Shown: piece by piece, positions 23,839-35,115 of the stretch
Position numbering within the stretch: position 1 is the stretch's first letter
How the letters are laid out: each line of letters starts with the position of its first letter
Source: Wyeomyia smithii
Taxonomy: Eukaryota > Arthropoda > Insecta > Diptera > Culicidae
Assembly (NCBI RefSeq): GCF_029784165.1
Contig: NC_073694.1
Location: 36,714,006 to 36,778,005, forward strand
DNA: 64,000 bases
Reading direction: 5' to 3'
Program-made: the position numbers and the translations under genes
Notes under the pieces: generated by a model
Seen by the model: the letters and a program-made list of their open reading frames with translations, nothing else
Database searches by the model: none
Told to the model about the DNA's origin: nothing

Positions 23839-25399
23839 CACTGTGCTACAAATGAAAAAAAAAAATGCAAGAACTTCTGAAGTGACCTAGTGTAGGTTGT
23901 AGGTCTTGTTGAGTGTAACATTCGCTCTTACTAGAAATTTTCCAAACACCCCCAAAATCTGAAGTTATGGTCAAAATATGTTTTTTTGGACCTCAGCGCA
24001 TATAATATTTTTTAACTCAGTCATTTGTCAACCGATTTTCAATATTAAAGCAGTTTTAAAAAGAAGACAAATAGAACTTTAAAAATATTTACAGGTTTGT
24101 TCTAATATCAATAAAACATGTTAAGTTATTTGAGTTTATATCTAATTTTTTAGACTTTTTCACGCAATTTTTCAATTAAATTTTAAACTTGCCGTCTATT
24201 TTTGTAAGAAACATACCACAAATACACTATAATTTCGAAAGTATCTTCAAAAATACGAATCAAATGAAAGCAGTTTTGTGGAAATCGGTTGATATTTGGC
24301 TAAGTTATATATTTTATTAAGAAAACCAAAATTTTTGGCTTTTATCGCACATTTATTTCACGGTACTAAAAATGATGAAAAAATGCAAGAACTTTTGATG
24401 TGACTTAGCGCGGGTTGTAGCTTTAGTCAAATGTTACTTGCGCATTTACTTGAAGTTTTTCAAACACCCTGAAAATTATAAGTTATGTTCAAAACCCTCT
24501 TTTTTACCTTTGCTCACATTTTTATGTTTAATACGGTTATTTTTCAACCGATTTTTTATAATTTGGCTGTTTTGGAAAGGCGAAAAATATAGCATTTGAA
24601 ACATATAAATATGTCTAAAAAGTTTACCATTATGTGATGAATAGTTTTAAAATAAATAAGATGGTTTATGTTATTTTCAAATTTTTCCAAATTTATTCGC
24701 AATTTATTGAAAAATAACTAAATTAAACATAAAAATGTGAGCTAAGGTAAAAAACAGGATTTTGACCATAGCTAATAATTTTTGGGGTGTTTGAAAAACT
24801 TCAAGTAAACGCGCAAGTAACATTTGACTAAAGCTACAACCCACACTAAGTCACATCAAATGTTCTTGCATTTTTTCATCATTTGTAGCTCCGTGAAATA
24901 ATTGCGCGATAGAAGCCAAAAATCTGGTTTTCTTAAAAAATATATAACTTAGCCAAATATCAACCGATTTTTACAAAACTACTTTCAATTGATTCGGAAT
25001 TGAATAAACTTTTAAAATTTGAATATATGTGTGGTATGTTTTTCAAAAAAATAGACGGAAAATTGACAATTAAATTGAAAAATTGCGTGAAAAAGTCTAA
25101 AAAATTAGATTGAGGCTCAAATAACTCAACTTATTTTATTGGTATTAGAACAAACCTGTATATATTTTGAAAGTTCTATTTGTCTTATTTTTAAAACTGC
25201 TTTAATATTGAAAATCGGTTGATAAATGACTGAGTTAAAAAATATTATATGCGCTGGAGTCCAAAAATTCGTATTTTGATCATAACTTCAGATTTTCGGG
25301 GTGTTTGGAAAATTTCTAGTATGAGCGAATGTTACACTCAACAAGACCTACAACCTACACTAGGTCACTTCAGAAGTTCTAAATCGCTGTAGCACAGTG
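23839..25399. mobile_element. 1561-bp palindromic foldback element with a repeat inside each arm
   Basis: Almost the whole unit is an inverted repeat centred near 24620. The ends are CACTGTGCTACA and, reading inward from the right, CACTGTGCTACA again. TAA lies on both flanks (23836-23838 and 25400-25402), consistent with a 3-bp target duplication. Within each arm the outer segment (23870-23990: GAACTTCTGAAGTGACCTAG) is echoed by a diverged inner segment (24365-24490: GAACTTTTGATGTGACTTAG). The unit therefore contains four related segments in the order A-B-B'-A'. No protein coding. A transcript would fold into a hairpin with arms of about 750 bases. Confidence 0.88.
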
Positions 25400-26575
25400 T
25401 AATGCTTCAATTTATTTATAGGTGTTACGTATTTTTGGCCAAAATTTAAAGAAAGTAGGGGTTTTCAACGAAAAACGGGAATTTGTTTGTAGTGACCTTA
25501 TATGAACAATTCCTTAAAATTAAAGCCAAAGCTGAGATGGTCGTTAACACGTTTCTACATATTTCTGCACGCATAAGATGGAATAACCTTGTTTTTTTTC
25601 CACAACAGGAATATCATTGTTGGCAAAATGCCTGGAGTGTAAAACGTTTTGGTTGAATTTTCCCATACAGCCGTGCATTCCTAACACAGACATCAAAAAG
25701 GTAGATGAAACGATTCTGGAATTGCGGTACAGAGTTCGGACAACACCTTTAGTAAGAATATCGGAGGTGAAGTGGAAATCAAAATCAAATAAAACACGAT
25801 ACACGGCCTCGAGGAAAAATGCTACCAGTTACGCTTTCTCTCTTTTTTTTTGAACTCTTGATTACTGGACGCAGTAAAATTGAGTCGAGGGTCGAAATAG
25901 TACAGGTTTTGAGTTTTTGAAGTCTTTTTGTGTTGATATCAAAGTGTTTGTGTTGATATCAAAGTTATAACCAACAAGCATAAAACATGGTCCCCTTGTA
26001 CTTTCAATATATGTTCTTAAATTGCTTGGAAAGCTTGACATAAACGATCGGTAAACTGCCAACATTTGTTAAAACCCTAAAACTCATGCATGCATTCAAA
26101 TGTGTTTCGTCTAAATTCAGAGGTGGAGGAATGGTCTGCAACACAAGTAGTTCGTTGGTTTTGTGATACCTAGTTAAACAGGTTTAGTGTAAAGCGCCGC
26201 TATTTATGCTGTTCAAAACTTCAATTTTATTTATTTTCATCGTAGGTGTATCGTACGAAAAACAAAAAGATAACCTCATACTCATGTTTAAAAATATGCT
26301 GATGCCTTCTCCGTGTAGATGTTTATTCACGTTTTGAAACAAAATTATGAGTTTTTCGCTCATTCTATGCTTATCAATTATTGATAATTTCATTTTTACA
26401 ATTTCATTATCATTGTTTAACAATTGAAAAAAGGAAAACAAAAAATGAACCATAGATGGGACAATTTTTTCTATGTCCAAATCACACCTTCTGTTCTTGT
26501 TCATTTTTCTCATCTACTTTAAAACTACACATGGCCCACTTCATTAACCCTGAAACGTTAATCATATTTTATATA
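25400..26575. other. Non-coding AT-rich interval
   Basis: No gene recognised. Short frames on both strands (25544-25853, 26184-26513) lack known motifs. A short tandem repeat, GTGTTGATATCAAAGT twice, lies at about 25931-25966. Confidence 0.45.
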
Positions 26576-26678
26576 GGGTATCGAACGTCTTCGTCAGTGG
26601 TTTTCTTCGGCCCCTTTTGCATAAGATTGCTGCAGAAAAACTGTCGAAGAAAACCACTGGCGAAGACGTTCGATACCC
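26576..26678. mobile_element. 103-bp hairpin MITE with TA flanks
   Basis: GGGTATCGAACGTCTTCGTC starts the left arm and the right arm is its near-exact reverse complement, ending GTTCGATACCC. The inverted repeats are about 36 bp with three or so mismatches and a ~30-bp loop. TA lies immediately outside each end (26574-26575 and 26679-26680), consistent with a TA target duplication. Confidence 0.8.
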
Positions 26679-26680
26679 TA

Positions 26681-27109
26681 TTTATATATTTTATTTATTA
26701 TATTTATTATATCATAACAAAGTGGCTATGATTACCCGTAGACACACACAACGGTATGTAAACCACGAGTTTTCTAACCGCGACGTCATCTATATATGTA
26801 TACACATAAATATCATTTTATACACGATCAATATAGGTCGTCCGACCACAAAGCTACCATTAATTAATTATCAAGTTACATATTTTTGAATTTTTTTAAT
26901 CGCTTAAATATTCTCACACAAAGTTATCTCTTAGTAGGTAACTTGCTTGAAACTGAAACAGTTTATATGCATAGGTTAAACGTCAAATCAACATTGCAGA
27001 TGATCCCATTCCATCCTAAAATTTACATGTGGTCCAAAAAAAGGTAATGTGTAACTGGTGATTTATCAGAAATTGTATTCTTCAAACGAACGTATCAAAT
27101 CTACATCGA
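26681..27109. other. Non-coding interval
   Basis: AT-rich, with the run TATTTATTATATTTATTATA near 26690-26710. I see no gene or clear repeat structure. Confidence 0.4.
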
Positions 27110-28110
27110 ACTTATTGTTTAGAATTAGCTTTTCGATGTACAACTCCAATGACCAAAAATAACACTATATTAAAAAAAATACTTCTTAAGGAATCTGTTA
27201 CGTCAGCCGCCGCACCAACGGCTACCACACAAAGATTTGCGAACAAACTGGCTGTAACATTAACATATTTCTCTCCGCTAACGTCTTCTGTTACTTCTTT
27301 GAAAGGTTCGTGAACAGTTATCCGACCTGTATTTAACAACGTATCGGGTGTATTAATTTGATTTTTACCTCTTATCTGTGAGAAATTCGAAACCGTTTTT
27401 GTAAGCGATTAAACCATTTTCAACATATCGAGACAAGAATTCCATCTTGTTTCCACATTTTTACATCAAAGCTTCTGATTTTCCCTCGGTTCGCCGAGCA
27501 AGCCGCAGTTCTTTCATAGCTGCTACATTGTGTTTAAAAGATCTAACAATTTCCTTAATTCCCTTGATTGTACCATTGTTTAATTTCTTCGCAAGTTTTA
27601 AAAATAACTAAATTGATTCTGTATGCAATACAAGAGAACCATTTCTCACTTCCAAAACAGACTATCACTACTGACATGTTGGCACCATTGTCTGTAGTTA
27701 TTATCAAGCACAAATTTATCGCATGATCAAATTACATTTTCCGATCGAATAAAATCCGATGAAAACTAAACGAGTGAAAAGCAATTGAAATTGGGCATGG
27801 TTTCGTACCCTGTTAAAGTATTATATACGGGAAACAAACTTGTGTAATCTTCAATATACCTTCATGTATGTTGATATTTTCATTCAAACATTCTCTGATA
27901 CTTTGTTGCTTTCGAGATGTCAGTATTTTCCGTGAATCAGGTGCATCTACAGTTGTAAATTTTTTGCTGTTCCAGCTATTGTGGGTAACTAAGCATTGCC
28001 GCTAAGGACGAGTGATTTATTTTTCAAATGTATTTTGAAATTCGACGTGTTGCGCTTGATTTCACTATTTTTTACAAGTTTTGCATTTAACACTCACTAC
28101 ATTGATTTTA
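27110..28110 (-). pseudogene. hAT-superfamily transposase relic (BED finger to C-terminal part)
   Basis: On the minus strand, reading down from 28110, the frames show a BED zinc-finger-like start (SVKCKTCKK, then RNTSNFKIHLKNKS). Next come APDSRKILTSRKQQSIRECL, TTDNGANM near 27671-27704 (the hAT 'TDNAANM' block with a catalytic Asp), CIAYRINLVI near 27600-27640 (the 'CFAHTLNL' block) and VETRWNSCLDM near 27424-27457 (the 'TRWNS' block). The last open frame, 27339 to 27112, has EPFKEVTEDVSGEKYVNV, the 'ATE.LSGEKY' block. Each block is in a different frame, with many stops, so the gene is dead. The C-terminal dimerisation region appears to be missing. Terminal inverted repeats were not found. 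Confidence 0.8.
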
Positions 28111-29729
28111 TTTTGATTGGGAAGAATCCTTAACTTCTTTGAAAATTGTATTTAAATTGCACTCATATTTTAAAATGATTTTTAATGGTAACGATTTAAC
28201 ACAAAGCCTTTTAATTCCAGCCGATTTGTAATTTCTTGATACTTTTATCATAAAAATTAAATTTAATGATTAGGGAAAAATAGTATAGAAAAAAAGACGT
28301 AGTTTTAAATGAAAATTCATTGATGCTAGTCTTAGATATAAATTACTCAAAATTGTAACAGATTTCATTCTTAGCGACGGATTGATACTGTCTTCAAATC
28401 AATCCTACCCTTCCGAATATAAGTGACACGCAGCAGCAGAGCATCACTGTCACTGAGCTCGGCAAATGGGGGATCAACTTTGGTTCTGTCAGTCATACCA
28501 GAGACGGCATTAAATTCAACACCGTACGCTATATGACACGGTTACAGCAATCGCACCAGATGTGACTTGATTTGATTGAAATTGTCTGCCGGTGACGACT
28601 TTCCACCAACCGTCGCCTAAAAGGGTACAAGTGCCGAGTCCCCACCCGCACTTGATTCTTTATCGTGCTGCAGCGGAGATGACGTTGTGACGCGTCACTT
28701 CTCACTCACGCACTTGACGGCGATGTACTTTACCTTGTTTCCGCGCGTTTCTATGACGATCACCATTTAAACCACCGAGAATTGATTACAATGTCAAACT
28801 ATCGCAATCAATTAGTTGAGCTGAGTCGGGCTGGCGATACGGTTGCTTCACGTTTCACCCTCGCCCCTGTTCAATCATGGACCAAAACAAAATTTTTTTA
28901 TCACGATTAGAAGGGGACGCAGCCACTGTCAGCGGACAAATATTTGATTAAAACATGATTGCAGTCGACGTTGGAAGAGAGAGAAAAAATGCGACCTATT
29001 ATTGGTATGCAAATCTATGCAAATTGTGTTTATAATAGTGTCAATAAATTGTGAAAATTCGTAAATTATAAATAATAACACCGATAAGCAAGGACTTGGT
29101 GTGTTCGGTATGAACCAGGATTCTGGAAGAATGGAATGAAAGCAGGCAAGCACAGAGAAAGGTGGGGTGAAAAAGATTGTTTGCAATAAAATATTTTATT
29201 TCGGTTCATATTTTTTCCTATTTTAACCTCTGTTGCCTAGCATGCAGCTCATAGCGAAGCGAAGGACACAATTGGCCATCGGTGAACATATCGACTGCTC
29301 GTGCGACATTGTTATGCAAATTTGGCTACCAAACTTTGCTGGATTCAATTTAAGACGTTTTTATCTAATCTGAAAAAAATCTGTGCTGGTCGTAAACATT
29401 TGCGAAATATTTGCCCCATGATAACGGGCGCAGATAGGGGACTTACCATTAAACTGGTCAATGAGGTTTTCAGCATGCACAAAAATGTAGCGTTTTTGAT
29501 TTGTCATAGAAGATGTTCTTAGTTTTCTTCGCTCTTTGGAGTAATAGTACTAGTACTACTATCACAGTCTGTGAGGAACCTAACGCCATCAGTCCTACGT
29601 TCTCCATTACAAATTCGTACTAATGATGTTATTTTTGTAGATGAGTGAGAGGTAAACACTTATATTTATCCCAATAACCTTGTATTTTCTCTCCGAAAGA
29701 GCATGTTGTATCTTGTTTCTATTTCCACT
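28111..29729. other. Interval with no recognisable gene
   Basis: 28380-28880 is GC-richer and resembles unique sequence, but no ORF or motif is identifiable. 28929-29522 contains short frames without known domains. No repeat structure noted. Confidence 0.4.
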
Positions 29730-31815
29730 ACTAGCTGACCCGGCAAACTTCGTCCCGCCTATTTTAGTGTTTGAATTATTAATTTTAACCATTTCAAACT
29801 CATTGATTCCTTGCGATTGGTTTATATCGTTTGAAATGATTGGTTTTATCGGAATGACAACATCCTCAACTTTTGGTTCTTGTACATGACCTCTATTCCG
29901 GATATATCGTCAGTTGAATTCAATACTGGCTCAAAATTTTGCAGTTTTAAGTTATTGATGGCAAACGATGCCAAATACTATAAAGTTTCATCTCACAAAG
30001 ACCCGTTTTAAAATTCGCAATATTTCCAGAAATATAAGTAGATGTGCCTTTATTGCCTTAATCTAAAATATCCCTAAAAAGGGAGAAAAATGAGGTTACA
30101 ATTCTTATGACATGCTTATTAGATGCACATGATAGACCCAAACAAATTCAATAAAAATGGGAAGTCTTTAAATTTGAAATTCTCACGAAAATGAATAAAG
30201 AAATTTAGGACGCAAATTTTCAAACGCGATTTTCTCGAAACTATGAATTTTGAGTTGTGCCAGTATTGAATTCAACTGACGATATATTGGGTGCATTTCA
30301 GTTATTTTCGTTGTTTTCCAGGAACTGAAAGTGGTCATCTTCTAATTCAAAATGGTGTCCAGGGTCAATGCTTGGCTTCTATACATCATTTCGATTACGG
30401 ACATATCCATATGTAGTAGTGTTCGGTTATTTACGGCTGTCTCCCAGAAGTTGCCATTTTTCAATTCAAATTGGTGTCTGAGGTTAATTTTTAGTTCCTT
30501 GCATCATTCTGGATCCGGTGATACTCATATTGGGTGGTATTTGGTCACTTTGGGTTATTTTTCCGTAAGTCGCCATCTTGGATTTTAAAATGGCATTTGG
30601 AGATAATTTCTGGCCCCTGAGCGTCATTCTGTATAAGAAACACCCATATTGGGTGTTATTCGGTCATTTTCGGCTGTTTTTCAGAAACCGGATGTCACCA
30701 TCTTCGAATTCAAAATGGTGTCTGAAGTCAATTTTCAGCTTCATTCTCGTTCCAGAGATACTTATATTGGGTAGTATTTGGTCACTTTAGGCTGTTTTCC
30801 GGACACCGGAAGTCGCCATCTTACAATTCAAAATGTTGTCTGAGGTTGGTAGGTCGATTTGTGGCTTCAGTGCATCATAACAATTCCGGAAATACGCATA
30901 TTGAGTGGTATTTGGTCATTTGCCGCTGTTTTTCGGAAACCGGAAGTCGCCATCTTGGATTTCAAAATGGCATTTAGGGACAATTTCTGGCCTCCGTGCG
31001 TCAATCTGGTTAAAGAATTATTCATATTGGGTGGTAATTGATCATTTTCGGCTGTTTTCCAGATACCGGAAGTCGCCATCTTACAATTCGAAATGTTGTC
31101 TGAGGTCGATTTGTGGCTTCAGTGCATCATAACAATTCCGGAAATACCCATGTTGGGTGGTATTTGGTCATTTGTCGCTGTTTTTCAAAAACGGGAAGTC
31201 GCCATCTTGGATTTCGAAATGGTATTTGGAGACATGCCAGAAGAAGGAAGGGTGTCGATCCACTATGGACATATTTGTTACCTCTAAAAACATTCACCTA
31301 CCAAATTTGGTTGTATTTGGTTGATTGGTTCTCGAGCTGTGCGAAATTCGTGTTTCATTTGTATGGGACCCCTCCCTTGTAGAAGAGGGAGGGGTGTCAA
31401 ACCATTATGGATATATTTGTTACCCCTAAAAACATCCACCTACCAAATTTGGTTCTATTTACTTGGTTAGTTCTTGAGATGTGCAGAAATTTGTATTTCA
31501 TTTGTATGGGACCCCTCCCTTCCAGAAGAGGGAAGGGTGTCGAATCAACATGGACAAATTTGCCACTCTCAAAAACATCCACATGCCAAATTTGGTTCCA
31601 TTTGCTTGGTTAGTTTTCGAGATGTGCAGAAATTTGTGTTTCATTTGTATGGGACCCCTCCCTTACAGAAGAGAGAGGGGTCTCGAACTATCTTAATCAC
31701 CTTTCCCGGCCCCTAAAACTCTTATATACAAAATTTCACGCCGATCGGCTCGGTAGTTTCCAAGCCTATATGAATCAGACAGACAGACAGAGCTGCATTT
31801 TTATATGTTTAGATA
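29730..31815 (+). mobile_element. Dispersed ~2-kb repeat with internal tandem arrays, copy 1
   Basis: It starts CTAGCTGACCCGGCAAACTT and ends with a CACGCCGATCGGCTCGGTAG block, (GACA)n and GCTGCATTTTTATATG. Copy 2 at 32004 shares both ends. Array I (30290-31230) is a diverged tandem series of ~125-150-bp units, each carrying 'TATTGGGTGGTATTTGGTCA' and 'GGAAGTCGCCATCTTGGATT'. Array II (31230-31690) is a series of ~145-bp units, each carrying 'TTTCATTTGTATGGGACCCC'. Open frames inside are products of the repeats, with no known domain. A MITE interrupts the left part (29907-30282). Superfamily unresolved. Confidence 0.8.
29907..30282. mobile_element. 376-bp MITE with a TATA target duplication
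   Basis: The ends are TCGTCAGTTGAATTCAATAC and its exact reverse complement. TATA flanks both sides (29903-29906 and 30283-30286). The uninterrupted paralogous site in copy 2 (near 32172-32195, TTCCGGAAATACTCATATTG) supports insertion after the repeat family formed. No coding capacity. Confidence 0.85.
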
Positions 31816-31825
31816 TATATACACG

Positions 31826-32003
31826 GTGACAAAAAAGTCCGGTCACACTTTTTGTTAATGTTCAGGGAAGACATTTTAGAAAAAATAAAAGGTATCTTAT
31901 TGCTAAAAGTTGAGATATTCCTTAAAAACTACGTATGTTTGAAGTTGACTTTCTGCATACAAAAAATTTAAAATACTCTTTTTAAAATTTATATATATTA
32001 TAC
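31826..32003. other. Spacer between the two repeats, with a possible Tc1-like end
   Basis: CACGGTGACAAAAAAGTCCG followed by GTCACACTTTTTG resembles the end of a Tc1/mariner-like inverted repeat. Only one end is present and no partner is found. The rest is AT-rich. Low-confidence identification. Confidence 0.3.
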
Positions 32004-33833
32004 ACTAGCTGACCCGGCAAACTTCGTCCCGCCTATTTTTGTGTTTAATTTAATAATTTTAAACATCCCAAATCTATTGATTTTTTGCGATTTGTGTATA
32101 TCGTTTGAAATGATTGTTTTTATCGGAATGACAACAATCTCGACTTTAGCCGTTAGTACATACCCTATATTCCGGAAATACTCATATTGGGTGGTATTCA
32201 GTTATTTTCGTTCGTTTCGTTTTTCAGAAACTGAAAGCGGTCATCTTGGAATTCAAAATGATGTTCAGGGTCAATACTTGGCTTTTATACATTATTTCGA
32301 TTACGGAAATAGCCCTATGTAGTAGTATTCGGCTGTTTCCCAGAAGTTGCCATCTTATAATTCAAAATGGTGTCTGAGGTCAATTTTTAGCTCGTTGCAT
32401 CATTCTGGTTTAAGAAATACTCATATTGGGTGGTATTTGGTCACTTTATGCTATTTTTCAGAAACCGGTAGTCGCCATCCTGGATTTTAGAATGCCATTT
32501 GGAGACAATTTCTGGCTCCTGAGCGTCATTCGGGTTTAAGAAACACCCGTAATAGGTGTTATTTGATCTTTTTCGGCTGTTTCCAGAAACTGGAAGTCAC
32601 CATCTTAGAATTCAAAATAGTGTTTATGGTCGATTCTAGCTCCTGTGTATCATTCTGGTTCCAAAGAATCTCATATTGGATGGAAATCGGTCATTTTTGG
32701 CTGTTTTCCAGAAACCGGAAGTCACCATCTTGGATTTCAAAATGGCATTTGGAGACAATTTCTGGCCTCTGAGCGTTATTTCACCCATATTGGGTAGTAT
32801 TTGGTAATTTTCGGCTGTTTTCCAAAAACGGGAAGTCACCATCTTACAATTCAAAATGATGTCTGAGGTCGATTTGTAGTTTCAGTGCATCATAAAAATT
32901 CTGGAAATACTCAGATTGGGTGGTATTTGGTCATTTGCCGCTGTTTTTCGGAAACCGGAAGTCGCCATATTGGTCTTCAAAATGGCATTTGGAGACAATT
33001 TCTGGCCTCTGAGCGTCATTCTTGTTAAAGAAACACTCATATTGGGTGGTATTTGGTCATTTGCCGCTGTTTTCCAGAGACCGGAAGTCGCCATCTTACA
33101 ATTCAATGTGTTGTCTCAGGTCGATTTGTGGCTTCAGTGCATCATAAAAATTCCGGAAATACTCTTGTTGGGTGGTACTTGGTCATTTGCCGCTATTTTT
33201 CAGAAACCGGAAATCGCCATCTTGGATTTCAAAATGGTATGTATATGGAGACATGCCAGAAGAAGGTAGGATGTCAAACCATTACGGACATGTTTGTTAC
33301 ACCTAAAAACATTCACCTGTCAAATTTGGTTGTATTTGCTTGATTGGTTCTCGAGCTGTGCGAAATTTGTGTTTCATTTGTGTGGGAACCCTTCCTTATA
33401 GAAGAAGGAGGGGTATCAAACCATTATGGATATAATTGTTACCCCTAGAAACATCCACGCGCCAAATTTGGTTCCATTTACTTGGTTGGTTCTTGAGATA
33501 TGCAGAAATTTGTATTTCATTTGTATGGAACCCCTTCCTTCCAGAAAAGGGAAGGGTGTTGAACCAATATGGTCATATTTGTCACTTCTTAAAACATCCA
33601 CATGCCAAATATGGTTCCATTTGTTAGGTTAGTTTTCGAGATGTGCATGAATTTGTGTTTCATTTGTATGGGACCCCTCCCTTCCAGATGAAGGAGGGGT
33701 CTCAAACTATCTTAGTCACCTTTCTTGGCCCCTAAAACCCCTATATACAAAATTTCACGCCGATCGGTCCAGTAGTTTCCAAGCCTATATGAATCAGACA
33801 GACAGACAGAGCTGCATTTTTATATGTTCAGAT
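32004..33833 (+). mobile_element. Dispersed ~1.8-kb repeat with internal tandem arrays, copy 2
   Basis: A direct copy of 29730-31815, with the same start (CTAGCTGACCCGGCAAACTT) and the same end (CACGCCGATCGGTCC, GACAGACAGACA, TGCATTTTTATATGTTC). It also has array I (32190-33250) and array II (33250-33710). It lacks the MITE present in copy 1. Unit number and order in array I differ from copy 1, implying unequal exchange or independent array evolution. No protein domain recognised. Confidence 0.8.
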
Positions 33834-33856
33834 GTGCAAACATAAGACAGTGAAAC

Positions 33857-35115
33857 CACGGTGCTCCCACAGACCGTTATTATAAAAAAAAAGCACCAAA
33901 GAATATGAGTACACCATTCGATTCGATTTGACGTCCAGAATCTCTGGTCAAAATTTCAAAATCATCGTACGGTACATTTTTGAGTAATGCCCTTTCGAAG
34001 GTCGTAAGGTACAAAAAAGAAATATAAAAACGACGAAATACTCAATGTAAAGCACGTTTTAGATTTGACTATGAAAAATTGATTTTATGTACTCAATGTC
34101 TTCAGCAAAATTGTTTCGTACATTAAGACCTTACTTTTGGTGTTTTAGGTTTTTCTATCAATCCACCTAACAGTAAGATAAAAAAAAATATTTTTTCTAA
34201 TTTTCAATATACCGGATTGCTTCCTTCAGCAAAGTTGTGGAAAATTTTAAAAGAAAAACAATTGCTGAATACTGCGATGTCCTATCTGTACGTTGAAAAC
34301 GACAAAATAGAGTTTTTTTGTGGAACACCCCTCCTTAAAATCAGTTTTTTGTTTATAATTTTTTCTGTGAATATCAAAACAATAAATTTTACAAAGTCTT
34401 GAGGAAAGCTCAGTTGAATGCGTAAATTCTTAGAACATTTTGCATTATTTTGACCATTACAGACGAAATTATAGACAAAAAACTGATTTCAAGTAGGGGT
34501 GTTCCACAAAAAAACTCTATTTTGTCGTGTTCAACGTACAAATAGGACATCGCAGTATTCAGCGATTGTTTTTCTTTTAAAATTTTTCACAACTTTGCTG
34601 AAGGAAGCAACCCGGTATATTTAAAATTAGAAAAAATATTTTTTTTATCTAACTACTAGGGGGATTGATCGAAAAACCTAAAATGCCAAAAGTAAGGCCT
34701 TGTTCTATGAAACAATTTTGCTGAAGACATTGAGTACATAAAATCAATTTTTCATAGTCAAATCTAGAACGGTCACGATTTTTCGAATTTAGACCACTGT
34801 GCACTGTGGAATTTTCAAATAAATCTTTCCACCAATTGTAAATGTCTTGAAATATAATATTTGGAATGTGTAGAAACTATTTTGGAAGTTGTTTCATAAC
34901 ATTGTGGCTAAAAAACGTGCTTTACATTGAGTATTTCGTCGTTTTTATATCACTTTTTTGTACTTCACGACCTTCGAAAGGGCATTACTCAAAAATGTAC
35001 CGTACGACGATTTTGAAATTTTGACCAGAGATTCTGGATGTTATAACGAATCGAATGGTGTACTCAGATTCTTTGGTGCATTTTTCTTATATTAACGGTC
35101 TGTGGGAGCACCGTG
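33857..35115. mobile_element. 1259-bp palindromic element with CAC...GTG ends and AAAC duplication
   Basis: The left end CACGGTGCTCCCACAGACCG is matched by the reverse complement at the right end (CGGTCTGTGGGAGCACCGTG). AAAC flanks both ends (33853-33856 and 35116-35119), consistent with a 4-bp target duplication. The arms are about 500-600 bp and pair along most of their length (e.g. GTTCCACAAAAAAACTCTAT at 34499 against its complement near 34310), separated by a ~100-bp loop. The right arm carries about 130 extra bases near 34780-34910. No coding capacity. Possibly a Chapaev-like or other CAC-ended element. Confidence 0.85.

Noticed and set aside
23839..25399. Palindrome as a microRNA precursor
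   Set aside because: Arms are hundreds of bases long with transposon-like ends and flanking TAA; that is a foldback element, though it could produce siRNAs.
30290..33710. CRISPR array or coding gene from the regular repeats and open frames
   Set aside because: Units are adjacent ~125-150-bp tandem monomers without spacers, in a eukaryotic repeat. The open frames reflect the monomer and have no domain.
34795..34810. CACTGTGCACTGTG as a second Transib end
   Set aside because: No matching partner end or 5-bp duplication found; it lies in the asymmetric part of the 33.9-kb palindrome arm.
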